Program-made: the position numbers and the translations under genes
Shown here: positions 1 to 8,403 of the stretch, in pieces
How the letters are laid out: the number at the start of each line of letters is the position of its first letter
Numbering within the stretch: the stretch's first letter is position 1
Assembly (NCBI RefSeq): GCF_003355495.1
Contig: NZ_CP031337.1
Coordinates: forward strand, 749,001-813,000
Reading direction: 5' to 3'
Source: Crenobacter cavernae
GTDB taxonomy: Bacteria; Pseudomonadota; Gammaproteobacteria; Burkholderiales; Chromobacteriaceae
DNA length: 64,000 nucleotides
Notes under the pieces: model-generated
Database searches by the model: none
Seen by the model: the letters and a program-made list of their open reading frames with translations, nothing else
What the model was told of the DNA's origin: nothing

Positions 1-25
1 CCGCCCAGATGGGCGGTTTTTGTTT
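1..25 (+). terminator. Rho-independent terminator of an off-window gene
   Basis: A CCGCCC / GGGCGG hairpin with an AGAT loop is followed directly by a T-rich run. The orientation fits a plus-strand gene lying to the left of the window. Confidence 0.75.
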
Positions 26-48
26 TTCGACTCCCAGCGCGCCGCGTC

Positions 49-849
49 TCAGAAGTGGTAGGAGACGTTGACGCCGATCTCGTCGGTCTTGTTCTTCGGC
101 TCCATGCCGCTTCCTATCACGATCCCCGAAACACGAATCGGTTGCGTATCGCTGTCGTCGATCCGCCACGCGCGCCAGAACGGCGTGATCGACACCGCCT
201 TGCGCTCCTCGAGCTCGCGCACGAAGGAGGCGCTCAGCTCGAAGCCATAACCGTGCTTCTGGTTATTTTTCAGGTCTTCGGCGGCCGGGTTGATATCGCT
301 CAGGCGCGACACCTGCTTGCCCTTGAGCAAGTAGTTGTACGACAGCTTGGGTTCCACTTTCCACTCGCTGCCCAGCGCGTGGACGCTGCGCAAGCCGAGC
401 GTCGCGTACTGGTAGGTGGACTCGCGCTGATAGCCGCCGAGACCGGCTTCCTGCAGCTTGTCCTCCAGACGGCGGCGACCCAGACCGATCTCGGGAATGA
501 TCCGCTGCTGGCCGACGTCGAAGTCATGCTGATAGACCAGGCGGAGATCGTAGGTACTGCGCCCCAAACCGCTGTGCTCGCTCGACGCACTCGAGTAGTC
601 GGCATCGCCCCAGCCCCAACGCCCCTCCAAGGACAAGGCGTCTTTCTCGCTCAAATCGAAACGGATCGCGCCGCTGACGCCGAGCATGCGCGCCTTTTCT
701 TCCATGAAGCGCGAACCGTCAAGGGTTTCTTCATACTTTTCCTGGTAACCCTCAAGGCCGACCTTGACGATAGGCTGGCTGCTGTCGGCCAGTGCCACGA
801 AGGATGACATCAGCCCTAGCAAGCCCAACGATGCGACAGTTTTTTTCAT
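49..849 (-). CDS. Outer-membrane beta-barrel protein, function unknown
   Basis: 266 aa. Residues 1-21 form a Sec signal peptide (MKK start, hydrophobic core, cleavage near ALA-DS). The rest alternates polar and hydrophobic residues in short strands with aromatic girdle residues, and the protein ends in YHF, the C-terminal phenylalanine signature recognised by the BAM complex. It probably folds as a barrel of about 10-12 strands, like an OmpA-type or porin-like protein. No substrate can be assigned. The gene stands alone; the flanking terminator belongs to a gene on the other strand. Seen: signal peptide and terminal Phe. Inferred: barrel and outer-membrane location. Confidence 0.75.
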   Translation of the reverse strand: MKKTVASLGLLGLMSSFVALADSSQPIVKVGLEGYQEKYEETLDGSRFMEEKARMLGVSGAIRFDLSEKDALSLEGRWGWGDADYSSASSEHSGLGRSTYDLRLVYQHDFDVGQQRIIPEIGLGRRRLEDKLQEAGLGGYQRESTYQYATLGLRSVHALGSEWKVEPKLSYNYLLKGKQVSRLSDINPAAEDLKNNQKHGYGFELSASFVRELEERKAVSITPFWRAWRIDDSDTQPIRVSGIVIGSGMEPKNKTDEIGVNVSYHF

Positions 850-1161
850 TGTGTTCAGACTTTATGGCTTTAGTGGAAGACCGGCATTTTCGTTAGCGCA
901 ACAAACAATGTCAAACGGATATTTGTCCTGGGCATGCCCTGTTACAAATACGCTTGAGCCAGGCGCTGCTTGCAGCTTGCCGGCGCGAATGATCCTGGTA
1001 GCGTCATCTTGACGACGGCCAAGGGAAGGCCCCGCAGGAGCAAGGTTGGCCGAGCCTTGACAAGACGAGTAGGTGCCTGTCACTGCGGGAAGGGATGTGG
1101 CAAGCCTGGCGCGAGTTCGGGGGGCGGGAAGCGGCCGGCAGGGCGCCGGCCGCGCGGCGGC
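850..1161. other. Intergenic region, no gene
   Basis: These 312 bases hold the promoter candidate at 886-914, one GTTGGCCGAG element (1045-1054) flanked by short AAGG/CCTT inverted arms, and a 9-bp-arm GC hairpin at 1131-1153 beyond the end of the next minus-strand gene, without a U-tract. Open frames here have no family resemblance or ribosome-binding site. Confidence 0.6.
886..914 (-). promoter_or_regulatory. Candidate sigma70 promoter of the barrel-protein gene
   Basis: On the minus strand a perfect TTGACA (909-914) lies 17 bp from GAAAAT (886-891), about 37 bp before the start codon. The -10 match is only moderate. Confidence 0.35.
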
Positions 1162-1563
1162 TCACTCGCCGAGGTGCTTGTCGTGGTGCTTGATCTCGAT
1201 CGCGCGCACGATCACATAGGCGATCATCGCGGCCAGGAAGAACAGCAGCATCATCCACGCGATGCTCTGCAGCGTCTCGATCAGCGTGCGGTAGATCTCG
1301 AGCGTCCAGCGCATGCCGTTCAGCTCCAGCGTCGCCGACTCGCGGCTGGCCGTCACGTACTTCTCGAGCTCCCACAAGCGCACGCCGCCCGACACGCCGA
1401 CCACGAGGATCGCGAAGCGCAGATACTTGCGCCACGCGTCGGCCAGGTCGTCGCCGACGATGCGCGCGAGGATCTTCTGCACCGCGGAATCGAAGAAGCG
1501 CGCGGTGACGTAGGCGGTGGCCAGCGCTACCACGAGCGTTGCCACCAACAGAGCGAAGAACAT
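1162..1563 (-). CDS. Small inner-membrane protein, function unknown
   Basis: 133 aa with three apparent transmembrane stretches: residues 1-20, about 48-62 and about 98-120. A charged C-terminal tail is rich in His, Lys and Asp and should be cytoplasmic or periplasmic depending on topology. I do not recognise the family. It stands between an outer-membrane protein and fadH, both apparently separate transcription units, so context gives no function. Confidence 0.65.
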   Translation of the reverse strand: MFFALLVATLVVALATAYVTARFFDSAVQKILARIVGDDLADAWRKYLRFAILVVGVSGGVRLWELEKYVTASRESATLELNGMRWTLEIYRTLIETLQSIAWMMLLFFLAAMIAYVIVRAIEIKHHDKHLGE

Positions 1564-1644
1564 GCGTATCCCCTAATGTGTGATGTAAGCGATTGTACGC
1601 GAAACGCTTGCCCCCCCACCATCGCCCCCGACAGCGTCATCGCG

Positions 1645-1673
1645 TTGACAACTTACCAAGCAGTAAGTAAGGT
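1645..1673 (+). promoter_or_regulatory. fadH promoter overlapped by an inverted-repeat operator
   Basis: TTGACA at 1645-1650 lies 17 bp before TAAGGT at 1668-1673. The spacer is almost filled by a perfect inverted repeat, ACTTAC-6-GTAAGT (1651-1668), placed where a bound repressor would block RNA polymerase. The shape fits a TetR-type site, the usual kind of regulator for fatty-acid degradation genes in this class. The regulator itself is not in the window. Confidence 0.45.
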
Positions 1674-1737
1674 CGTTTCTGGCTAACAAGACCACAACGA
1701 CCATCATTCATAAGGTGGCCAACACGAGGATGCCCCC

Positions 1738-3759
1738 ATGACCGCTTACCCCGCCTTGCTCGCCCCGCTCGACCTGGGCTTCACGACGCTGAAAAACCGC
1801 GTGCTGATGGGGTCGATGCACACCGGCCTCGAAGAGGCGCCGCAAGGCTTCGAAAAGATGGCCGCCTTCTACGCCGAGCGCGCGCGCGGCGGCGTCGGCC
1901 TGATCGTCACCGGCGGCGTGGCGCCGAACGAGGAAGGCCGCGTCGCCGAGGGCGCGGCGATGCTCACGGACGAAGCAGAGGTGCCCCACCACCGCCTCGT
2001 CACCGACGCGGTGCACGAAGCAGGCGGCAAGATCGCGCTGCAGATCCTGCACACCGGGCGCTACAGCTATCAGGAAACGCTGGTCGCGCCGTCTGCATTG
2101 CTCGCGCCGGTCAACTTCTACACGCCGCACGAGATGAGCGAAGATGACATCGAGCGCACCATCGCCGATTTCGCGCGCTGCGCGAGGCTCGCTCAAGCCG
2201 CCGGCTACGACGGCGTCGAGGTGATGGGTTCCGAGGGCTATCTGATCAACCAGTTCATCGCGCGCCGCACCAACCACCGCACCGATCGTTGGGGCGGCGC
2301 GTTCGAGAACCGCATCCGCTTCCCACTCGAAGTGCTGAAAGCCGTACGCGCGGCGACGGGTCCCGACTTCATCATCATCTACCGGCTATCTATGCTCGAC
2401 CTGGTCGACGACGGCAGCTCGTGGGATGAAGTCGTCGCGCTCGCCAAGGAGGTCGAAAAGGCCGGCGCGACGATCATCAACACCGGCATCGGCTGGCACG
2501 AGGCGCGCGTGCCGACCATCGCAACCATGGTGCCGCGCGGCGGCTTCTCATGGGTGACCCGCCGCCTCAAGGGCGAGGTGAAGCTGCCCTTGATCACCAC
2601 CAACCGCATCAACACGCCCGAGGTCGCCGAACAAATCCTCGCCGAAGGCTCGGCCGACATGGTGTCGATGGCGCGGCCCTTCCTCGCCGACCCGGCCTTC
2701 GTCGCCAAGGCGGCGGCCGGCAAGCCCGAGACGATCAACACCTGCATCGGCTGCAACCAGGCCTGTCTCGACCACATCTTCCAGGGCCGGCTGACGTCGT
2801 GCCTCGTCAACCCCTTCGCGTGTCGCGAGACCGAGCTCAAGGTCGAACCGGCGACGATGAAGAAGACGATCGCCGTCGTAGGCGCGGGCCCGGCCGGCCT
2901 CGCATTTTCGTGCACCGCCGCCGAGCGCGGCCACGCGGTGACCTTGTTCGACGCGGCGGATCAGATCGGCGGCCAGTTCAATATCGCCAAGCAGATCCCC
3001 GGCAAGGAAGAATTCCACGAGACGTTGCGCTACTTTGGCGAACGGCTGAAGTCGGCCGGCGTTCAAGTTAAGCTCGGCCAACGTGTCGCCGCGTCGGACC
3101 TCGAACGCTTCGACGAGGTCGTGCTCGCCACCGGCATCGCGCCGCGCCTGCCCGACGTCGACGGCATCGACCATCCGAAGGTCTTGAGCTATTTGGATGT
3201 ATTGCGCCACAACAAGCCGGTAGGCAAGACGGTGGCGATCATCGGCGCCGGCGGCATCGGCTTCGACGTCGCCGAATACCTGACGCAGGACGGCGAATCG
3301 ACGTCGCTCGATCCGTCCGCCTTCATGACCGAGTGGGGCGTTGACATGAACGTCAGCCGCCCCGGCGGCCTCGCGCCGCAGGGCCCGCAGCCGCACCCGA
3401 GTCCGCGCAAGGTGTGGCTGCTGCAGCGCAAGAACAGCAAGCCCGGCGAAAAGCTCGGCAAGACTACCGGCTGGATCCACCGCGCGAGCCTGAAGATGAA
3501 GGGCGTAGAGATGCAGGGCGGCGTCAGCTACGACCGCATCGACGACGCCGGCCTGCACGTGACGATAGGCGGCGAGGAGGCGACGCTCGCGGTCGACAAC
3601 GTGATCGTCTGCGCCGGCCAGGAGCCGCTGCGCGAGTTGGCCGAGCCCTTGAAGGCGCTCGGCAAGCCGGTGCACCTGATCGGCGGCGCCGACGTCGCGA
3701 CGGAGCTGGACGCCAAGCGCGCGATCGACCAGGGCACGCGCCTCGCGCTCGCGATCTGA
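1738..3759 (+). CDS. fadH: NADPH-dependent 2,4-dienoyl-CoA reductase
   Basis: 673 aa, the usual length of FadH. It reduces 2,4-dienoyl-CoA during beta-oxidation of unsaturated fatty acids. The N-terminal half (about 1-330) is an FMN-binding TIM barrel of the old-yellow-enzyme type. It is followed by the 4Fe-4S cysteine cluster CIGCNQAC with a further Cys 12 residues on, then an FAD-binding GAGPAG motif and an NADPH-binding GAGGIG motif. A GAGG ribosome-binding site precedes the ATG. The gene is single and ends at a bidirectional terminator; the upstream inverted repeat suggests repressor control. Confidence 0.95.
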   Translation: MTAYPALLAPLDLGFTTLKNRVLMGSMHTGLEEAPQGFEKMAAFYAERARGGVGLIVTGGVAPNEEGRVAEGAAMLTDEAEVPHHRLVTDAVHEAGGKIALQILHTGRYSYQETLVAPSALLAPVNFYTPHEMSEDDIERTIADFARCARLAQAAGYDGVEVMGSEGYLINQFIARRTNHRTDRWGGAFENRIRFPLEVLKAVRAATGPDFIIIYRLSMLDLVDDGSSWDEVVALAKEVEKAGATIINTGIGWHEARVPTIATMVPRGGFSWVTRRLKGEVKLPLITTNRINTPEVAEQILAEGSADMVSMARPFLADPAFVAKAAAGKPETINTCIGCNQACLDHIFQGRLTSCLVNPFACRETELKVEPATMKKTIAVVGAGPAGLAFSCTAAERGHAVTLFDAADQIGGQFNIAKQIPGKEEFHETLRYFGERLKSAGVQVKLGQRVAASDLERFDEVVLATGIAPRLPDVDGIDHPKVLSYLDVLRHNKPVGKTVAIIGAGGIGFDVAEYLTQDGESTSLDPSAFMTEWGVDMNVSRPGGLAPQGPQPHPSPRKVWLLQRKNSKPGEKLGKTTGWIHRASLKMKGVEMQGGVSYDRIDDAGLHVTIGGEEATLAVDNVIVCAGQEPLRELAEPLKALGKPVHLIGGADVATELDAKRAIDQGTRLALAI

Positions 3760-3770
3760 TTCGTTCTTAA

Positions 3771-3811
3771 AAAAAGCTCGGCCAACCTTCATAAGGTTGG
3801 CCGAGCTTTTT
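3771..3811. terminator. Bidirectional terminator built from two uptake-like 10-mers
   Basis: A-run, AGCTCGGCCAACCTT, short loop, AAGGTTGGCCGAGCT, T-run. Two copies of GTTGGCCGAG face each other (3777-3786 and 3796-3805) and form a 15-bp stem. It sits between the convergent fadH and acetyltransferase genes and has a U-tract in both directions. Confidence 0.9.
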
Positions 3812-3831
3812 GACGAATAAGGGCAAACGAA

Positions 3832-4296
3832 TCAGTCGAGCGTGCGCCGCATCTTGCGCCCCGCCACCGGCGCGAGGCCGTTGGCCTGGTAGAAGGCGAA
3901 GGAGCGGGCAAACGCGGGCAGCGGCGGCGTGGTGACTTCGAGCGCGCGCCAGCCGTCGGCGCGACCCAGCGTCTGCGCCTCACACAACAGGCGTTGGCCT
4001 ACACCGTGCGAGCGCCATTCGGGGCGCACGTAGCACTCCTGCACGACGCCGATGCCTTCGGCGCTGGCGAGGGTGGCGACGCCGACGGCGCGGCCGGCCA
4101 TTTCGGCGATCAGCGCGCGGGTCTCGCCGCCGTTCAGCCGTTCGCGGCAGGATTGACGGTTTTCAGCGACGTCGAACGCCGAATGGCGCAGGTCGGTGCG
4201 GGCGCAGATTTCGGCCATCAGCGCCAGCACCAGGTCGGCCACGGTATCGGCATCCTGGAGGCGGGCTTCGCGCACGGTCACGGGGTACGGTGTCAT
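3832..4296 (-). CDS. GNAT-family N-acetyltransferase
   Basis: 154 aa from the ATG at 4296; an in-frame TTG three codons upstream is less likely. The GNAT acetyl-CoA site is seen in the segment YVRPEWRSHGVGQRLL (beta4 then R/Q-x-x-G-x-G/A), followed by ALEVTTPP and a C-terminal FYQANGL motif typical of the fold. The acceptor substrate cannot be deduced. It is convergent with fadH and codirectional with the downstream-strand thioredoxin gene about 90 bp away. Confidence 0.85.
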   Translation of the reverse strand: MTPYPVTVREARLQDADTVADLVLALMAEICARTDLRHSAFDVAENRQSCRERLNGGETRALIAEMAGRAVGVATLASAEGIGVVQECYVRPEWRSHGVGQRLLCEAQTLGRADGWRALEVTTPPLPAFARSFAFYQANGLAPVAGRKMRRTLD

Positions 4297-4389
4297 GGCG
4301 GGCAAGAAGGGACGGATATCAGCGCAGTTTATTCCTCGCCCGCGCCGAATGAAGTCCGGAGATTCCCTACTGCCGCACCTCGACGCGCG

Positions 4390-4890
4390 TCACAGCCGCG
4401 GTTCGACCGCCGCGCGCAGGTTGGCCTCGCTGACGGCGCCGAGCAATCGCGCGACGACCTTGCCGTCGCGGTCGAGCACCACGGTGTACGGCAGACCGCC
4501 CGACGGGTTGCCGAGGCCGCGCATCAGATTCATCGTGTTCGCGTCGCCCATCCACACCGGGTAGCCGATCTTCAGTTGCTTGACGAAGGGTCTGACCTCG
4601 GCCGGCTGGTCGAGTGCGATGCCGACCATCGTCATGCCGCGGCCCTTCAGCTCGCGCGCGACCTTGTCGAGCATCGGCATCTCTTCGCGGCACGGTGCAC
4701 ACCAGGTCGCCCAGAAATTGACCACGGTGACCTTGCCCTTGAACACGTCGAGGCTCACCGGCCGGCCGGACAGATCGGCGAAGCGCGCGCCGGCAAACAC
4801 CGGGTTGGCCGAGGCCGGCAGCGCGGCGGCGGCTAGACAGGCCGCCAGCGCGATGCTCAGCAGCCGGGTTGTGACGATTCGGTTTTTCAT
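4390..4890 (-). CDS. Periplasmic TlpA/ResA-like thioredoxin
   Basis: 166 aa. It has a Sec signal peptide (residues 1 to about 28, ending ASA), then a thioredoxin fold with the redox motif WATWCAPCREEMP; the CAPC pair is the active site. Proteins of this AhpC-TSA/Redoxin group reduce disulfides in the periplasm, for example during cytochrome c maturation. AAGGAAA precedes the ATG. A second TlpA-like protein lies at 24587-25078, with a CPGC active site. Confidence 0.9.
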   Translation of the reverse strand: MKNRIVTTRLLSIALAACLAAAALPASANPVFAGARFADLSGRPVSLDVFKGKVTVVNFWATWCAPCREEMPMLDKVARELKGRGMTMVGIALDQPAEVRPFVKQLKIGYPVWMGDANTMNLMRGLGNPSGGLPYTVVLDRDGKVVARLLGAVSEANLRAAVEPRL

Positions 4891-5036
4891 TCGGGTTTCC
4901 TTGGCGAAGGTCGGGAGGCGTCGATTGTAAGCGCGCCCTCCCTTTATCGGCGATGCGCGCCGCCCGTGCTTGACCGGCCGCGCGGCCGCCGGTTCCGGGC
5001 GTGGTAAAATCGGCCATCGTCTACCCGAAAGCCGCC

Positions 5037-5984
5037 ATGAGTCTCCTCGTCTGCGGGTCGCTGGCCTTCGACACCCTGCTCGCCTTCGAAGACCGTTTCG
5101 CCGATCACATCCTGCCCGATCACCTCGCCAAGCTGTCGGCCGCGTTCCGCGTGCCCGTCATGCGCCGCGAATGGGGCGGCTGCGCCGGCAACATCGCCTA
5201 CACGCTGGGCCTGCTCGGCGAAGCGCCGTGGGTGCTCGGCGCGGTGGGCGCCGACTTCGCGCCGTATCGAGCCCATTTGGCGGCCAACGGCGTCGAAACC
5301 GACGCGATCCGCGTGCTGCCCGACGCGTACACCGCGCAGTGCTTCATCATCAGCGACGTGGACGCCAACCAGATCACCGCCTTCCACCCGGGCGCGATGG
5401 ATCGCTCGGCCGAGTGCAGCGTCGCCGACCTGCCGACGTTGCCCAAGCTCGCCATCGTCGCCCCGAGCGGCCGCGAAGGCACGCTGAAGTTCGCCGAAGA
5501 ACTGAGCGCCGCCGGCATCCCCTTCGTGTTCGACCCGGGCCAGGAGCTGCCGCTGTTCGCGCGCGACGAACTCATCGGGCTGATCGACGCCGCGGCCTAC
5601 GTCACCGTCAACGACTACGAATCGGAACTGCTGCTGCAGCGGGCCGGCCTGACCTTAGCCGAGATCGCCGACAAGGTCGACGCGCTGATCGTCACGCGCG
5701 GCGCGGCCGGCTCCGACATCTACACCGGCGGCGAGCGGCTTTCCATCCCCGCTGCCGCGCTCGAAGCCGAACTGGCAGACCCGGCCGGCTGCGGCGACGC
5801 CTACCGCGCCGGCCTCTTGTACGGCCTCGCGCACGGCCTTTCCTGGGCCGACACCGGCCACGTCGCGAGCCTTCTGGGCGCGCTCGTCGCCGAGCAATCG
5901 GGCGCGCAGAACCACCGTTTCGATATTGATAGCCTCGCCGCGCGCTACCGCCGCGCCTATGGTCACGGTTGGCCGTTGCGCTAA
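5037..5984 (+). CDS. PfkB-family carbohydrate/nucleoside kinase (adenosine kinase-like)
   Basis: 315 aa from ATG 5037; an in-frame upstream GTG would add 12 residues that look untranslated and overlap a promoter-like GGTAAAAT. Ribokinase fold: the N-terminal motif GGCAGNIAYTLGLLGE binds substrate, and the C-terminal catalytic motif reads DPAGCGDAYRAGLL, where most family members have DTxGAGD. The catalytic Asp is kept and the anion-hole Ala is Cys. The closest recognisable group is adenosine-kinase-like. The substrate is not certain. It is followed by gshA but has its own upstream signal. Confidence 0.85.
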   Translation: MSLLVCGSLAFDTLLAFEDRFADHILPDHLAKLSAAFRVPVMRREWGGCAGNIAYTLGLLGEAPWVLGAVGADFAPYRAHLAANGVETDAIRVLPDAYTAQCFIISDVDANQITAFHPGAMDRSAECSVADLPTLPKLAIVAPSGREGTLKFAEELSAAGIPFVFDPGQELPLFARDELIGLIDAAAYVTVNDYESELLLQRAGLTLAEIADKVDALIVTRGAAGSDIYTGGERLSIPAAALEAELADPAGCGDAYRAGLLYGLAHGLSWADTGHVASLLGALVAEQSGAQNHRFDIDSLAARYRRAYGHGWPLR

Positions 5985-6075
5985 GCGACGCTTAATCGTC
6001 ATGCAGCAAGGGTTGAAGACCGCGGTAGCAACCCCCACCATGGATAAGTTGCATTCACCTTCATTAGGGAACGCC

Positions 6076-7359
6076 ATGCCGGTACCCCACCTCACCACCG
6101 CGCTGCAGGGCCCGCTGCTCGAGCTCGAAACGCGCATCCTCGCGGCCCAGCCGCAGATCGAACACTGGTTCCGCAGCCAGTGGCACCAGCACGCCGCGCC
6201 GTTCTACGGCTCGGTCGACCTGAGAAACAGCGGCTTCAAGCTCGCACCGGTCGACATGAACCTGTTCCCCGGCGGCTTCAACAACCTGAACCCCGACTTC
6301 ATGCCGCTCGCGGTGCAGGCGACGATGGCGGCGGTCGAGAAAATCTGTCCGGAGGCGAAGAGCGTCCTCTTGATCCCGGAAAACCACACGCGCAACGCCT
6401 ACTACCTGCAGAACGTCGCGACGCTGGTGCACATCCTCGAACAGGCCGGCCTCAAGGTGCGCTTAGGTTCGCTGAACCCCGAGATCACCGCGCCGACCGA
6501 GCTTGTAGCCGCCAACGGCGACACCGTCACCGTCGAGCCGCTCATGCGCCAGGGACGGCGCGTGCTGCTCGAGGACGGCTTCAACCCGTGCATGGTGCTC
6601 TTGAACAACGACCTGTCGGCCGGCCTGCCCGACATCCTGAAGGACCTCGAACAGAACCTGCTGCCGCCCTTGCACGCCGGCTGGGCGGTGCGCCGCAAGA
6701 CCCATTTCTTCGACGCCTACGACAAGGTCGCCGCCGACTTCTCGAAGCTGTTGTCGATCGACCCGTGGTTCATCAACCCCTACTTCGAGCGCTGCGCCGG
6801 GCTCGACTTCCACAGCCGCCAGGGCGAAGAAGAACTCGCGGCGACCGTCGACGCGCTGATCGCCAAGATCCGCGCCAAGTACGACGAGTACGGCATCGAC
6901 CAGGAGCCGTTCGTCATCGTCAAGGCCGACGCCGGCACCTACGGCATGGGCGTGATGAGCGTGAAGTCGGGCGAGGAACTCGTCGGGCTGAACCGCAAGC
7001 AGCGCAACAAGATGGCGGTGGTCAAGGAAGGGCTCGAGGTGTCCGAGGTGATCGTCCAGGAGGGCGTGTACACCTTCGAGAGCGTCAACGAGGCGGTCGC
7101 CGAGCCGGTCGTCTACATGATCGACCACTTCGTCGTCGGCGGCTTCTACCGCGTGCACACCGGCCGCGGCATCCACGAGAACCTGAACGCGCCGGGCATG
7201 CACTTCGTGCCGCTGTCGTTCGAATCGCCGTGCCTGCCCGACAGGAAGGGCGCGCCCGACTGCCCGCCGAACCGCTTCTACGCCTACGGCGTGATCTCCA
7301 GGCTCGCGCTGTTGGCCGCGGCGTACGAGCTCGAGGCGACCGACCCGGACGCGCACTGA
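6076..7359 (+). CDS. gshA: Glutamate-cysteine ligase, proteobacterial ATP-grasp-like type
   Basis: 427 aa from ATG 6076, preceded by AGGGA; a longer open frame to 5926 overlaps the previous gene and lacks family sequence. It catalyses the first step of glutathione synthesis (Glu + Cys + ATP). It belongs to the type found in beta- and some gammaproteobacteria and not to the E. coli GshA family. Visible signatures include the N-terminal region VDLRNSGFKLAPVD, LIPENHTRN, and the ligase region VIVKADAGTYGMGVM. gshB follows 93 bp downstream, so the pathway is complete. Confidence 0.92.
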   Translation: MPVPHLTTALQGPLLELETRILAAQPQIEHWFRSQWHQHAAPFYGSVDLRNSGFKLAPVDMNLFPGGFNNLNPDFMPLAVQATMAAVEKICPEAKSVLLIPENHTRNAYYLQNVATLVHILEQAGLKVRLGSLNPEITAPTELVAANGDTVTVEPLMRQGRRVLLEDGFNPCMVLLNNDLSAGLPDILKDLEQNLLPPLHAGWAVRRKTHFFDAYDKVAADFSKLLSIDPWFINPYFERCAGLDFHSRQGEEELAATVDALIAKIRAKYDEYGIDQEPFVIVKADAGTYGMGVMSVKSGEELVGLNRKQRNKMAVVKEGLEVSEVIVQEGVYTFESVNEAVAEPVVYMIDHFVVGGFYRVHTGRGIHENLNAPGMHFVPLSFESPCLPDRKGAPDCPPNRFYAYGVISRLALLAAAYELEATDPDAH

Positions 7360-7375
7360 GCACCCGCCCCGAACC

Positions 7376-7400
7376 GCCGCCCCGCCCGCCGGGGCGGCGT
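7376..7400. other. GC-rich hairpin between gshA and gshB
   Basis: CGCCGCCCC and GGGGCGGCG arms with a short loop. No T-run follows, so it may be an mRNA stability element or processing site and not a terminator. Confidence 0.35.
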
Positions 7401-7452
7401 CGCTTGAGCTACCCTTAATCCGAATCCCCGACGCCCGACTCGAAAGACCGCC

Positions 7453-8403
7453 ATGCGCATCCTCGTCATCGCCGACCCGCTCGAACACTTCAAGATCTAC
7501 AAGGACACCACCTTCGCCATGATGGAGGCGGCCGCGAAGCGCGGCCACGCGCTGTTCGCTTGCGAGGCGCACCAGTTGGCGATCGAGGGCGGCCGCGTGC
7601 TCGCCGATGTCGCGCGCATCACGCTCACCGGCGACAAGGGCGAATGGTTCAAGCGCGGCGACACCGAGCGTCACCCGCTATTCGCGTTCGACGCGGTGCT
7701 GATGAGGAAAGACCCGCCGTTCGACCTCGAATACCTGTACGCGACCCAGCTGCTGACGTTGGCCGAGCAGCAGGGCGCCAAGGTATTCAACAGCGGCCAG
7801 GCGATGCGCGACTTCAACGAGAAGCTCGCCATCCTGAACTTCGCCGACTACACGTCGCCGACGCTGGTCTCGGCCGAACCCTCGCGCCTGCGCGCCTTCG
7901 TCAACCAGCACCAGGACGTGATCCTGAAGCCGCTCGACAGCATGGGCGGCGACAGCATCTTCCGCGTCACGCCGCAGGACGCGAACCTGACGGTGATTAT
8001 CGAGACGATCAGCCGGCGCGGCACGCGCACGGTGATGGCGCAGCGCTACATCCCCGAGATCCGCGACGGCGACAAGCGTGTGATCGTGATCGGCGGCAAG
8101 CCGGTCGACTTCTGCCTCGCGCGCGTGCCGCTGGCCGGCGAGACGCGCGGCAACCTCGCCGCCGGCGGCACCGGTGTCGCGCGCGAGCTGACGAAGCGCG
8201 ACCGTGAGATCGCCGAGGCGCTCGGCCCGGAACTGGTACGCCGCGGCATCCTGTTCGCCGGGCTCGACGTAATCGGCGACTACCTGACCGAGGTCAACGT
8301 CACCAGCCCGACCTGCTTCAGGGAGATCATGGACCAGAGCGGCATCGACGTCGCCGGCCTCTATATCGACGCGCTGGAAGCCGCGTGCGGGCAGACGGCG
8401 TAA
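7453..8403 (+). CDS. gshB: Glutathione synthetase
   Basis: 316 aa, the family's usual length. It joins gamma-Glu-Cys to Gly using ATP. ATP-grasp features seen: KDPPFDLEYLYATQLL (prokaryotic GshB N-domain), FNEKL, ILKPLDSMGGDSIFRV, and the C-terminal NVTSPTCFREI. ATG at 7453. It follows gshA and overlaps the apbE frame by 19 bp if apbE uses its first start, suggesting one transcript. Confidence 0.96.
   Translation: MRILVIADPLEHFKIYKDTTFAMMEAAAKRGHALFACEAHQLAIEGGRVLADVARITLTGDKGEWFKRGDTERHPLFAFDAVLMRKDPPFDLEYLYATQLLTLAEQQGAKVFNSGQAMRDFNEKLAILNFADYTSPTLVSAEPSRLRAFVNQHQDVILKPLDSMGGDSIFRVTPQDANLTVIIETISRRGTRTVMAQRYIPEIRDGDKRVIVIGGKPVDFCLARVPLAGETRGNLAAGGTGVARELTKRDREIAEALGPELVRRGILFAGLDVIGDYLTEVNVTSPTCFREIMDQSGIDVAGLYIDALEAACGQTA

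Noticed and set aside
862..1083. 73-codon minus-strand frame in the gap at 850-1161
   Set aside because: No ribosome-binding site or recognisable sequence, and it overlaps the promoter candidate of the barrel-protein gene.
2548..3792. 414-codon open frame opposite fadH
   Set aside because: Shadow of fadH, which has complete FMN, Fe-S and FAD motifs on the other strand.
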